Below the pieces are notes generated by a model, which saw nothing but the letters and a program-made list of their open reading frames with translations, ran no database searches and was not told the DNA's origin. The position numbers were made by a program, and so were the translations under genes. A stretch of DNA of 64,000 bases, taken from assembly GCA_949775045.1 (NCBI GenBank), contig OX459107.1:12427250-12491249 (forward strand), read 5' to 3'. This document shows, one piece after another, positions 47,293-59,800 of this stretch. The stretch is from Metridium senile (Eukaryota; Cnidaria; Anthozoa; Actiniaria; Metridiidae). The first letter of the stretch is position 1. Every line of letters begins with the position of its first letter.

Positions 47293-50200
47293 AGCATTTT
47301 GGGTTTTGCCTCTCACCTCTTGTATACCGCTGTGGTTCAAGGCTCCAGTTCCCGCTCGGTCATGCTGTATTCTCCCATCCAAGTATCCTTCAGAGGGACC
47401 TTGTCACCTTCTCTGACATATTGTAAATAAATAAATATGACTTTAATCTACATCTAATCCAACAGAACGTAGTGATAGCGAATACCGCTTGGCAAACATT
47501 AGGTCAAAGAACATAGCGATCATATTCACCGGGAACGAGTTTATAAAAACTTGACTTAAAATAATTCAGTATTGCCATAAATATATTAAACATTATAAAG
47601 GCACTAACTCCTATAAACATTAATGCCAAAACGAGGTTAACATTGATCGAAAATATACTTGTTTTGTTGTTTCTTGAATTTTTAGACTTCAACACGTGAA
47701 GCAGATTCCGTGGCGTCTTGTTGTTCGACAAGCATCTGGCATTCTTGACCAGCAACAGTAAAAATCTCAATTCATCAAGTCTATTGTCTTGTCATAGTAT
47801 TTAGTAGTAGTAGTATTTAGTTTTCGTCATGTAGTAAAGTTTTGAACATTTCAGTACGTTTAGTATTCGTTTAGTTCGTAGCAAGCAATTAATCCGTTCA
47901 GCGGTAATCCCTGTAAGACCAAACTTCGTTTGACGGCAAGTAAGACGAAAAAAACCCCTAAGAAATAAGACCTTTTTATTATTCGATCGGATTCGCCCAT
48001 CGAGTAATAATCCAGCTTTCGTGTCGTTGTTCTTTTCTACTTGACTGATCATCTGCTATCTAGGAAATAGAGGATCGTGTAACGACATTTATATTGACAT
48101 GTTTTTGCTATACTCAGCTTTCCGTAAAAACCGAAATAAAGAAGAGCAAATATATAAAGTATTCAGCAAACAAGTACTTATGCAAAGCCAACGGTGAATT
48201 GGAACAGTAAAACGATTAATGAGAATTCCGAATCAACCTTTACATCCAAGATGGCGAATCGCCTGATCATGAGTGTGGTTTGGGTTTCCTGTGGGTCGCC
48301 TCGTTTTCATAGCAGGTTCTCGGCGCACGAGTTGGTCTTTCTTTTTCTCAAAGTAGATTGACTTTAAAATAAATCTAAACAACGAAAATGTATTTAAAAA
48401 AAAAAATATCTCGACAGTTAGGAACAATGCGCGTGAACAATGCCCTCTAGAGTCCTCTGAAGCATTTTTTGATACGATGCAGTGTTTTTCCTGTTATTTT
48501 AATTGGGGTTTTATTATTCAACAATCGCATTGAGCATGCGCAAATTCATGTCCCATATGAAAAGTTATTGCAAAATTACCATAAGATACAGCAGTATTTA
48601 GGAAATGAATGTGTTACATTCATGAAAAGGCCATAATGAGCATGTGCAATTGCATTCAGAGATAGTGACCTGTCCCACATGTGAGATACTTTTCGCAAAT
48701 GAAATGTATATAATTTATGCAATCTATACACCCCTTTCAAAAATCTTTGTCGCAAATCAAATCTACTGTCCACACTCTGAAGCATGCAAATTAAAGTATA
48801 TCGCTAATTCTTTTTAAATTATCGATTTATTCATAGCATATTTTGGTTGTACGTGTTAATGTTTTATGACCATAACAAGTTGCTGCAGTGGAAGATGATG
48901 AAACGAATATTTCTGGAAAAAACGTGTATCAAATCACAAATTATGTTCATATTACCGACATCCTTTGCAGGCTTTAGAGTGTGGACTGTAGCCTCGGCTG
49001 CGTCAACGATTTTTGAAATAGGTGTATACAATCACGTAACATGTGGTGTATAGGATCATCAAATATGAAACCTGATTAGGGGAGCACCACAGGGTGCGAA
49101 GTACATAGGTAACAGGTAAGTCAAATTCGGTGACGTCATCATACATTGAAAGTTAAGACTGGAAAAATTCGGTTGAATTGTGTGAATTCAAAAATATATG
49201 CCATGTATAAGCTCCACGAACAGCTTAAAATAACAAATAAGTAATATACTGCTGAAAGATCTTTCCTTTTGAATACAGCATAAAAGGGCATCTTCTTCTC
49301 CCACAACTCTTCTCTTCTTGCCTCCCAAACATTCGCCATTTCAGTTGTGAGCATCATGTCACTGCAGGAAAACAAAACCGGTTTTATTACAAGGTGACAA
49401 TAATTACTCAGACTGACAAATCAGAGCGCTGTTTCTTTTGGATCTTATTGAAAACCAATCAAACGAGGAGTACAGATTTTGTATTCGCGAAAGTGAGATT
49501 GGCGCCTCGTGATCTGAGACCAGGCACTCTCCGCCGTTCGCCCCCCACCGCTCTCTCTCCCCAATCCTCTTTAGAGCCTCTGGAACCCAGGGTATTCGGT
49601 CAAGCACCGGAAGTGAAGTTTTCGAAGTTTTCACGTCGATTAATAGTTAAGAATTCTTTACGGTGTTACAATTTTCATTATATTAGCTATCTTTTTAAAT
49701 TAAGGTGTCTCCAAGTAGTTTCTCTTGGCCCATACTTCCCTTTTTGAATTCGCTATTACATGATCTTACCTTATTAGCCCAATGAATCTGAATGTCAATC
49801 TTGGATAAACATTTTGAAATATGTTCTCATTATGCTAAGCCGAGTTTCCATAGCAACGATAAACAAACTTTCTGTACAACGATTTTTCTTAAATATCTCT
49901 TGATTTTGGGCTGATAACGACAAATGGGCTATAATAAGCTCTGTATAGCACACCAAATGGGAAAGTTTCATTTGATGACTTCCCTGGGAAGCGGCGATGA
50001 GTCGCGGCTCAACGAATCATCGACAACAGGGGACCAGGATAATTTTACTTTTTGCCTTTGTCTAGATCTCTGAGCATTTCTTTTACATTTCATTCAGGAA
50101 GAATTTTAGAAAGGCTTTAAACGTCGCCGACACTAATAATCTATTAACTCTGATATAAACCAAAACTTTAATTAGGCCAAGTAAAAAAAACATATGTTTA

Positions 50201-50808
50201 TCGTCCGAATTTTTAATTAAAATAATGCGGGCGGGCGGTTTTTTATATTTTTTATTATTTCCCATAAGTTGTTTTATTCACAGCTTTAACCCATGTAATG
50301 ACGATTCCAGGTACCTACGAGGGAAAAGGATCGAATTTTCCGGAAAAAGAGTCAATAAATATACGCAACTTTGGTTGATATAATGTTCAAATATATTCTA
50401 AACAGCAACAAATATACAAACGTACAACTTGAATATTTTTTGTTTATCTTCTTCGTATTTATTAAAGCTGATGTTGTAATAACAAATAATAAAAAAATCC
50501 GTGCGGCCCAAAAAATTGAAGCGGGCGGGGACGATAAACATATGTTTTTTTTTACTTGGCCTTAAAAGAATTCCTATAAAATCATATCTTTCCCTATAAA
50601 AACTACATCATTATAACATAAACATTTTTTTGAACTAAATGTAGTATAACTATATGTAATAAAATCGAATTAAAAAAAAGAAGTTTTGGCCACAAAAAAA
50701 ACTACTAGGAGCCACCTTAAGACCAACGCTTTCGGCATAGATGCCTGGTTACAAAGCAAAACAATCTATAACAATCAAAACAATCTATATTCCTTCGCGT
50801 ATTCCATA
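47293..50808. other. Intergenic region between homeobox gene and P450
   Basis: No supported gene. It holds an inverted repeat at 48724-49027 (tatacacccctttcaaaaat / atttttgaaataggtgtata), a GC-rich terminus copy at ~49520-49590 and a MITE fragment near 49660. Short minus-strand open frames at ~47504-48052 lack splice or family support. The P450 promoter should lie in the last part. Confidence 0.5.
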
Positions 50809-53800
50809 ATGCTAGCTGTAAGATCAATAAGTTATGTTCCAAGAGTCATCAAAAATGCTATTGCTGGTTCGTTTTGTTCAAGTTTGAATGCAATTCGTCG
50901 TCGTGACTCAATAACAATACGTCGCAGCCATTCTGTAAGTGAGACGTCTATTTCTAATAATGAGAATGTCTTGCCCTTCAACAAACTGCCCGGTTATGGA
51001 TCATTACATGGTTTGTATACATTCTTCCTCAATGATGGTTTTTCCAGGCTTCATCTTATAGAAGAAGAGTCAAAAAAGAAATTCGGCCCCATGTTCCGTC
51101 AGAATTTAGGCCCGTTTAATACCGTGTATGTTTGCGAGCCCGATCTAGTGCAACAAGTCTATAAAATGGAAGGTAAATATCCTAAAAGGGACCCTGCGAT
51201 ACCATTATGGACGAAATACCGAGAAGACAGAGGAAGAACAGAGGCAATATTTATAGCGTGAGTAGACAACATCAATATTAAGTTCACATGTTGTTCATGT
51301 GTAGTGTCAGTATACAATATAAATAGCAATGTATGATGAATTTAGACACCATTATCTCAATATATCCCGGAGTATCCAATCGATGATAATCGATCATCGG
51401 ATAATCAATCGATCAATCGATATCAATCAATATAATTAGGTAATTGATATCGATTGATATTGGTCAATCGATGATCAATCGATAGGTCACAAAGATTTTT
51501 GTCATCGATTTATAATCGATATACTAAATTGTTATTGATTATCAATCGATATCTAAATTGTCATCGCATGTCAATTGATACCGGCTAAATTGTCATCGCT
51601 CAATCGATGAAGGTCACAAAGATTTTTGCCATCGAATGATCATCGATTTTCAATATCAATCGATAAATTGATATCGATTTATATCGATTGATATCGATTA
51701 TCGATTTCATCGATTTCATAGATTGGATACTCCGGGAATATATAGGCTTAAATATTTCAATAAAGTTTGCTATTTTTTCATGGATGTTAAAATTCCGTCA
51801 CGCATCAAAGAATGCAAAAACCATCCATGCAATCGATGATCTGGTGAAATTGAATTTTTCAATTCTACATAACAATTATAAGTGCAGCTATATTATATTT
51901 ATATAGTTGGAAACTAGCGAGTAAACTTGTATAGGCTGCGTCAGTGTTTGATATAAAGGATAAGTATATTTAATGAAACTTGTAACACCGTAAAAGATGT
52001 TTAGTAAAGTTAAGTGAACAACATTTTTACGGTGTTACAAAATTCATAGCTTTATAGCTCAGCTGGTAGAGCATGCATTCCCGGCGTAATAAATCGAATC
52101 GTTCGGAAATCGAATACAATCGAACGCAATCATATGATTGGATTCGATTGCATTCGGCAATCGAACGAAATCGAATGCCAAAAAAATTGTGAATTCGATG
52201 CTTGCATTCGATTTCTGAACAATCGAATGGTTGAGTACCATACGAATAAACGAAAATTTACAGTAATGTATATATAAATTATCACAATAAAACAGTATTC
52301 TTTTAGTGACATTTTAGTTAATTTTAATTATTTTTTGTTTAGTTACAACTGTAAATTAATAAAAATGTGTTTTGCTTGCAATCGAACGCAATTGAATTTC
52401 TAAAAAACATTGTGAATTCAATTTCATTTGATTGCCGAATGCAATTGAATCCAATCATTCGATTGAATTCGATTGTGTTCGATTGATCCGAACGTTCGAT
52501 TTCGTTCGATAGATATTTTTACAGTGTTACAAATTTCATAGCTTTATACACCGTATGCAAAAAAGCAATTCCTTACTTAATCAGTATTAGCTAGAAGACA
52601 CCATTGCTTTTATTAGAAAGAGCACATCGAAATTGGTGATATTCCAAAATTTCAATGTATTAACATTAACTGATCAAAAGTTACAGCTATTTGAATTTAT
52701 AAAGATTTGGCTTAAAATTTGCACTTGGGCCTTTAGAGCCTCACTTTTGCGTTTTTGGTACATTTTAAATGCTGATAACTCTGGAGTGACTCAATATATG
52801 ACAACAGAACTCTACAAAATTACTAATTTAGACATGCTCTTTCTTGTAAGGGAAAAGTATTATTGAAATATTTTATTGTTCATGGTGTTTCGTGTTGCTC
52901 GTTCCCAGTCCCTTGCTCTTTTTGCATAGGGCCTATAACTAAGTTGATAAAGCATTCCACTGGTTCTGCAAAGTTTTAATTGCTTACTATTCTGTGATGA
53001 TCATCATCATACACACTAATGTAAATATGCAGGTGATCATGCCGGCTAATTAATAATTTGAGAACTTTGTGATATTTTTTTTAATCAATTACAGCATTCT
53101 GTGTGCCTTATTTAGTTGTAAATTAAAATAGATATATTTTTTTATCTGGCTATTTTTGAAATTGTCACCAGTGTATTTATATTAAAACAATTACAGTAGT
53201 ACCTCTATTAAGCAGTCACCCTCTATTACGAGGCCACAATAAAAAGTCCCAAATCTATTCCTATACCTATTCTATACCTCTATTCAGCGGCCAACCTCTA
53301 TTAAGCAGCCACTTTGGAAAGTCCTGAGGGTGACCACTTAATAGAGGTACCACAGTACCTTGAGCTTGATAATTAACATTTCTAGCTCTATAAAGTGACT
53401 CTTAACCTTCATTCCATTCACTTCAAAATTATTTATAATTTAGATCTGGCGAGACATGGTACACAGCTCGTTCTGCTATGAGTCCCAAAATGCTCAAGAC
53501 AAAAGAAGTTGTGGAGTATTTGCCTCAGTTGCTTGAAGTAACCAATGATTTAGTTTCACGATTGAAAGAGATAAAGACAAGTAGTCATATTGTGCCTAAA
53601 ATACAGAATGAGCTCTTCAAATGGTCTTTCGAATGTAAGTTTACATACAGTTTACATGAATACAGATTCATCAGGTATTTTGTTTTTCTTAGTATCATTA
53701 GTATCATATATTTTCTTCTTATCACATTCATTGGTTTGTCGCTATCAGCCCAAAATCAAATCCGTCGTACAGAAAGTTTGTTTTTTGTTGCTATGGAAAA

Positions 53801-56800
53801 ATTCAGATTCATTGGGCAAAGGTAACATTGTGTAACAGCGAATTTAAAAAGTAAACTGTTTGAGAATAAAAACTACTGGGAGACACCTTAAAGACGTTTG
53901 CAGGCAATTGAAGTTGTGATGTCATTTTTTTAAACTTTGCATGAGAAAACATAAATAAGTTTAAAATATGAAATAAAAAATGAGGGTCATTGTGCTTGTT
54001 TTCGAGATAAAGTGTCTATGTTGACCATTTTCACAGAAATTCTGCATGCTTTTTGATACCTAATAATGTCAAATAAACACTAATAATTACTGGAAAATTG
54101 TTGTTGAAAGCCTCACATTTATGTCTACCATTGGCAATTAACATGGCAATTAAATAATTTTGAATTTGCGTGTTGCCAGAAAAAGATAGTGTAAATCGAA
54201 TATTGTAGGTCGTATTGTAGGTTCAATTGTGTGCTATCATTTTTTCCCCTGTGATGTCGATTTTTCTATCTTCACATATTTTGTAGAACTTACTGATATA
54301 TTGATTTTAAGTCAACTTTTTTATTGCTTTGCTGTGTAATAATAAATCAACCAACTAAATTTCCTTTCTGTTTTTACAGCTATTGGTACAGTTCTGTTTG
54401 AGAAAAGATTTGGTATATTTGAAAACCCTCCATCAAAGGAAGCTGAGCACTTTATAGAATCAACACACAAAGTTTTCAGTGGACTCATGGATGGTATGTT
54501 TTATCCAGCATGGCTGATTGATTATTACAAGGCAAAAGCAGTCAGGTAATAGTAATTTATAGCAGAGTTTGTAGAAAGGACCTACAATCTACAATGACAA
54601 ATCTGTCAAAAGTGTTGATACTAAAATACCACTTATCCACCTTTGTCATATTGAGGGGGTTGTAAGGTCGATGGCCCAATGTAAACAGATCAAACTATAA
54701 GTACAAACAAACACACCAACTTGTGTTGTCTGTCATCTTTACTACTCAGTGCCATAACCTGTGACCATGCATACATACATAAGTTGCATACATCTAACAT
54801 ACTACAGGGGAGTCATTTTTTGGTGCCTATATTGTTGGTCTTTCAATTTACCAGCATTTCATAGCAACATTGACGAGTGAGAGGGGACTCCCTTTGTCCA
54901 AGTGTTAGGGGTGATAGGTGGTCAATTTTGAAAATGACCCCTATAAGGTATGCATAAATTAAACTGTAAAAGCCTTCAGGACCCTTGCTACTGTCGTAAG
55001 ATTTAAGTTAAGGTATCATTGTAGTAATTATATTTACAACATATTTAATGAGCTTATTTTGGACCCATTTAAAACGAGTAAGGTGACCCCATTTTTTATT
55101 TCTGAGTTTTGAGTTACCTATGTCATTCTTTATGCCAAAAAGTTTAAATTTTTTTTCAAAGGAATTCATGAGTCCTAAAAGGTACAACTAGCTGTACAAC
55201 GTTCTTTTTTTATTTTATTTTTTTTATTAGTTTTCCTTTATTCTAAATAAGACAGCTACAATACTACTACTATTACATTACTATACAATACAATATAATA
55301 CAGTACAATACTACTGCTACTTTTACAAAGATATTACAGCTATTTCCTGTTATTATCATTAATTACATTGTCTGAACAAAAAAAAGCAACAAAAGGTACA
55401 ACTAGCTGTGCAACGTTCTAAATAGCTTAGCTTATTTTTAGTCAATGGAAACTAGCGAGTAAACTAGTATAGGCTGTGTCGGTGTTTGATATAAACGATA
55501 GGTAATATAATGAAATTTGTAACACCGTAAATGAGTAATGTTAAGTCAACATTTTTTTACGGTGTTACAAATTTCATTATATTACCTATTATTTTTAGTC
55601 ACAAAGCCAAGTAAAAATGTGCAGGTACAGAGTCATTTTAAGTAATTGACTTTTGAGCTAGAAAGGCCCTAATAGGTGAGCACAGGAAACATTTAAAACC
55701 CTAAGGAGCGCTGATCAACCCTACTACTTGGACAAAGGGAGTCCCACCCCCTTGTGGTCGTGTTTATATTTACAAGAAATGAATTAGTCACTACCATGAT
55801 TTCAACTACTAGCATCATGCCAACTAATTTTGGCAACGATTGTAGATCTGATCCATATTTTTGGACCAATATTGTCATATATGAATAAGGAAAACAATAA
55901 TGTTTATAATAATTAAAACTATTGCTAATTGAATGGAACTGTTAGATTTAGCAATGAAACTGGCAACATCAACATTACTGATATAGATATTGGTAGTGAT
56001 TAGGACATTGATATCTTACAACAATGATGATAATATTTATAACATATATTAACAATGATGGTGATACTACTAAAATTACTAGAGTGGTTAATTTGGCCTT
56101 GGGGGTGCTTTTTGTTGTACCACATGACCAATTTCAAGCAAAATGATTGGCCAGAAGCAATGGTACAAAAAATAGACAGAACTTAAACAAGCATTTTACC
56201 ACACTAGTGATTTTGATAATAACAGTGAAATAATCACGATGATGATGATGGTTATTATAGATACATATTTCCAGGGACTTCTATGATGGTATGGATGTAC
56301 TGTATGGCTTTACAGATCAAGAAGTAAAAGAAAAACTCCAACAGATTCAACAAGGAGCTGTCAATTATAAGGATGATGGACGAGTGGACTTTTTGACTTT
56401 TCTCATCGGTAACAAGAAATTAGCACTGGACAAAATCACAAACAACTTTGTTGAAATAATGTTTGCTGCTGTGGACACAGTAAGTGGTGTAACAGTATAC
56501 ATATTTTAAAAAACGTTGTCCAAGACAACACCTCATTCCATGAAAAAAAGGAATTATGGACATACTTTTAAACGTGGAAAACAAAATGTGTCATCTAAAC
56601 AACCAAAGTTAAAAGAATGAGATGGTTATGAAGCTCATTTTTCTATCTTTTTGTCCACTTGTTCCAACCGTGACCTTGCACAAAACAAAAGAATTCTTAC
56701 ATATAGTAGACGATCATGCAGCCAATGAATGTGTTTTGGTCAGGACAGTCAAGCATAATAAATGAATGTAAAACAAAAGACTGTGCACGGTCACAACCGT

Positions 56801-59800
56801 AGGCAACATCAACATTTACTTCCTTGTCAGCACCTTAAAAGTTTACTTAGTATAGCATGATCGAATCATTTCAGTAGACCCAAATATTGAAATGCCCGAA
56901 ATGACACCTAAGCCATGATTCTTACCCCCAAAAAGATATAATAAGTAGATAAAACTAAATCATTGAAAGATTTCCCCAGCTATTTTGTGTTCTTTCGTAC
57001 ACTGATAATAATCGTATTCCACACGGTATGAAACACCTTAGTTATTTATGCATGGCAGTAATTCCTTTCATTTAGGTATCCGTACTTAGATCGCACAACC
57101 TCGTTCCTCGCTTCCCCCCCTCCCCCCCCCCCCCCCCCCCCCCCCCTCCCCCAACAAGCCAAGGCAAAGCCCTGGAACGAGGTTGCTAGATTGCAAGCTT
57201 TTTGAAAAAAGCCCATCAAGTGAAAATGTTTTCTTGTCTTTAGACATCCAATACAACCTTATGGACGCTGTACAACTTGGCAAAAAACCCAGACAAACAA
57301 GATGCTTTACATAAAGAAATATCTTCTTTGTTAAAGCCAGGTGAAGCGATCACACCTTCTACATTGAACAAGATGCATTACCTACGTGCATGCATAAAAG
57401 AAACTTTAAGGTCGGTTATAATTTAGAATGTGATGTGATACGATGTGATGTGTTGTGATTTAGTATGATGTGAAGTAATGCGTTTTCATGATATAATGTG
57501 ATTGTAAATGAATATTTTTTGCACTTTTACTCCGAAAACAATTTCTTATTTTTTTATGCAGACTCTTTCCTGCAGTTGTTGAAAATTCCCGTATATTTGA
57601 CAAAGATATCACGTTAAATGGCTATAATATTCCAAAAGAGGTAACCAACATATCGACTACTATGTACCTTGTACTTATTACCTTGTACCCATGTCTCTTG
57701 TATCTATGTACCTACGTACCTTATACTATGTACCTTGTACTATGTACCTTGTACTATGTACCTTGTACTATGTACCTTGTACTATGTACCTTGTACTTAT
57801 TACCTTGTACCTATGTCTCTTGTACCTATGTACCTACGTACCTTATACTATGTACCTTGTACTATGTACCTTGTACTATGTACCTTGTACTATGTACCTT
57901 GTACTATGTACCTTGTACCTATGTACCTTGTACTATGTACCTTGTACTATGTACCTTGTACCAACGTACCTTGTACTATGTACCTTGTACTATGTACCTT
58001 GTACTATATACCTTGTACTATGTACCTTGTACTATGTACCTTGTACTATGTACCTTGTACTATGTACCTTGTACCTCCCTTTGTCCAAGTGATAGGGGTG
58101 ATCGGCACACCTTTTAGGGTTAAAATATATTTCCTGTGCGTACCTTTTAGGGTCCTTCTAGGCTTCTTTTTCAAAAATCAGCTACGTCACATGACTCCGT
58201 TATTGGAGCCGGAAACACTATACCAAACCTCGCGTGCTTTATAACTGCACACAATACACTCGCTTGTTTTCTATTTCTACTGGATAAAACGACTTTTGTG
58301 TATTTCAGACTCTGGTTGCAATCCCACTATATACAATGGGAAGAGATCCTGCAATATTTGACAATCCACTGCAATTTGAACCAGAGCGTTGGATTCGAGG
58401 TAGTGATTCACACCCTGACTATCATCCCTTTGCCTCGCTGCCCTTTGGACATGGAGTGCGCATGTGTATAGGTGAGGAATATGACGTCACAGTCACGTAT
58501 GTCAAAGTCACAGCCGCCGATGCGTGGCACTTTTAAAATCAGGTTGCGATAAAAAGGTCTTTTTCATGGCATAGAGCCGTCCCGATAGTGCGTTCCCTTT
58601 AGAGAGTTAAACATGTACGCTAAGTATAGAACTCAGCTCAGTTTGATTCGACATGTACGCTAAGTATAGAACTCAGCTCAGTTTGATTCGATATGTACGC
58701 TAAGTATAGAACTCAGCTCAGTTTGATTCGATATGTACGCTAAGTATAGAACTCAGCTCAGTTTGATTCGATATGTACGCTAAGTATAGAGCTCAGCTCA
58801 GTTTGATTCGACATGTACGCTAAGTATAGAGCTCAGCTCAGTTTGATTCGATATGTACGCTAAGTATACAGCTCAGCTCAGTTTGATTCGATATGTACGC
58901 TAAGTATAGAGCTCAGCTCAGTTTGATTCGACATGTACGCTAAGTATAGAGCTCAGCTCAGTTTGATTCGACATGTACGCTAAGTATAGAGCTCAGCTCA
59001 GTTTGATTCGATATGTACGCTAAGTATAGAACTCAGCTCAGTTTGATTCGATATGTACGCTAAGTATAGAACTCAGCTCAGTTTGATTCGACATGTACGC
59101 TAAGTATAGAACTCAGCTCAGTTTGATTCGACATGTACGCTAAGTATAGAGCTCAGCTCAGTTTGATTCGACATGTACGCTAAGTATAGAACTCAGCTCA
59201 GTTTGATTCGATATGTACGCTAAGTATAGAGCTCAGCTCAGTTTGATTCGACATGTACGCTAAGTATAGAGCTCAGCTCAGTTTGATTCGATATGTACGC
59301 TAAGTATAGAGCTCAGCTCAGTTTGATTCGATATGTACGCTAAGTATAGAGCTCAGCTCAGTTTGATTCGACATGTACGCTAAGTATAGAACTCAGCTCA
59401 GTTTGATTCGATATGTACGCTAAGTATAGAGCTCAGCTCAGTTTGATTCGATATGTACGCTAAGTATAGAGCTCAGCTCAGTTTGATTCGACATGTACGC
59501 TAAGTATAGAGCTCAGCTCAGTTTGATTCGACATGTACGCTAAGTATAGAGCTCAGCTCAGTTTGATTCGACATGTACGCTAAGTATAGAGCTCAGCTCA
59601 GTTTGATTCGATATGTACGCTAAGTATAGAACTCAGCTCAGTTTGATTCGATATGTACGCTAAGTATAGAACTCAGCTCAGTTTGATTCGACATGTACGC
59701 TAAGTATAGAACTCAGCTCAGTTTGATTCGACATGTACGCTAAGTATAGAGCTCAGCTCAGTTTGATTCGACATGTACGCTAAGTATAGAACTCAGCTCA

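Noticed and set aside
47504..48052. Two minus-strand open frames, one with a hydrophobic segment, vaguely ankyrin/membrane-like
   Set aside because: Similarity is too weak to name; no start context, splice junctions or conserved motif hold up.
49139..49375. 78-codon minus-strand frame
   Set aside because: Contains a plausible Met-rich start and a hydrophobic stretch, but no family resemblance and no splice partner.
52046..52080. tRNA gene (gctcagctggtagagca)
   Set aside because: Only the A-box half is present; the sequence then passes into an AATCGAA-rich repeat.
57662..58244. Tyr/Leu/Cys-rich frames
   Set aside because: Translation of the 14-bp tandem repeat in a P450 intron.
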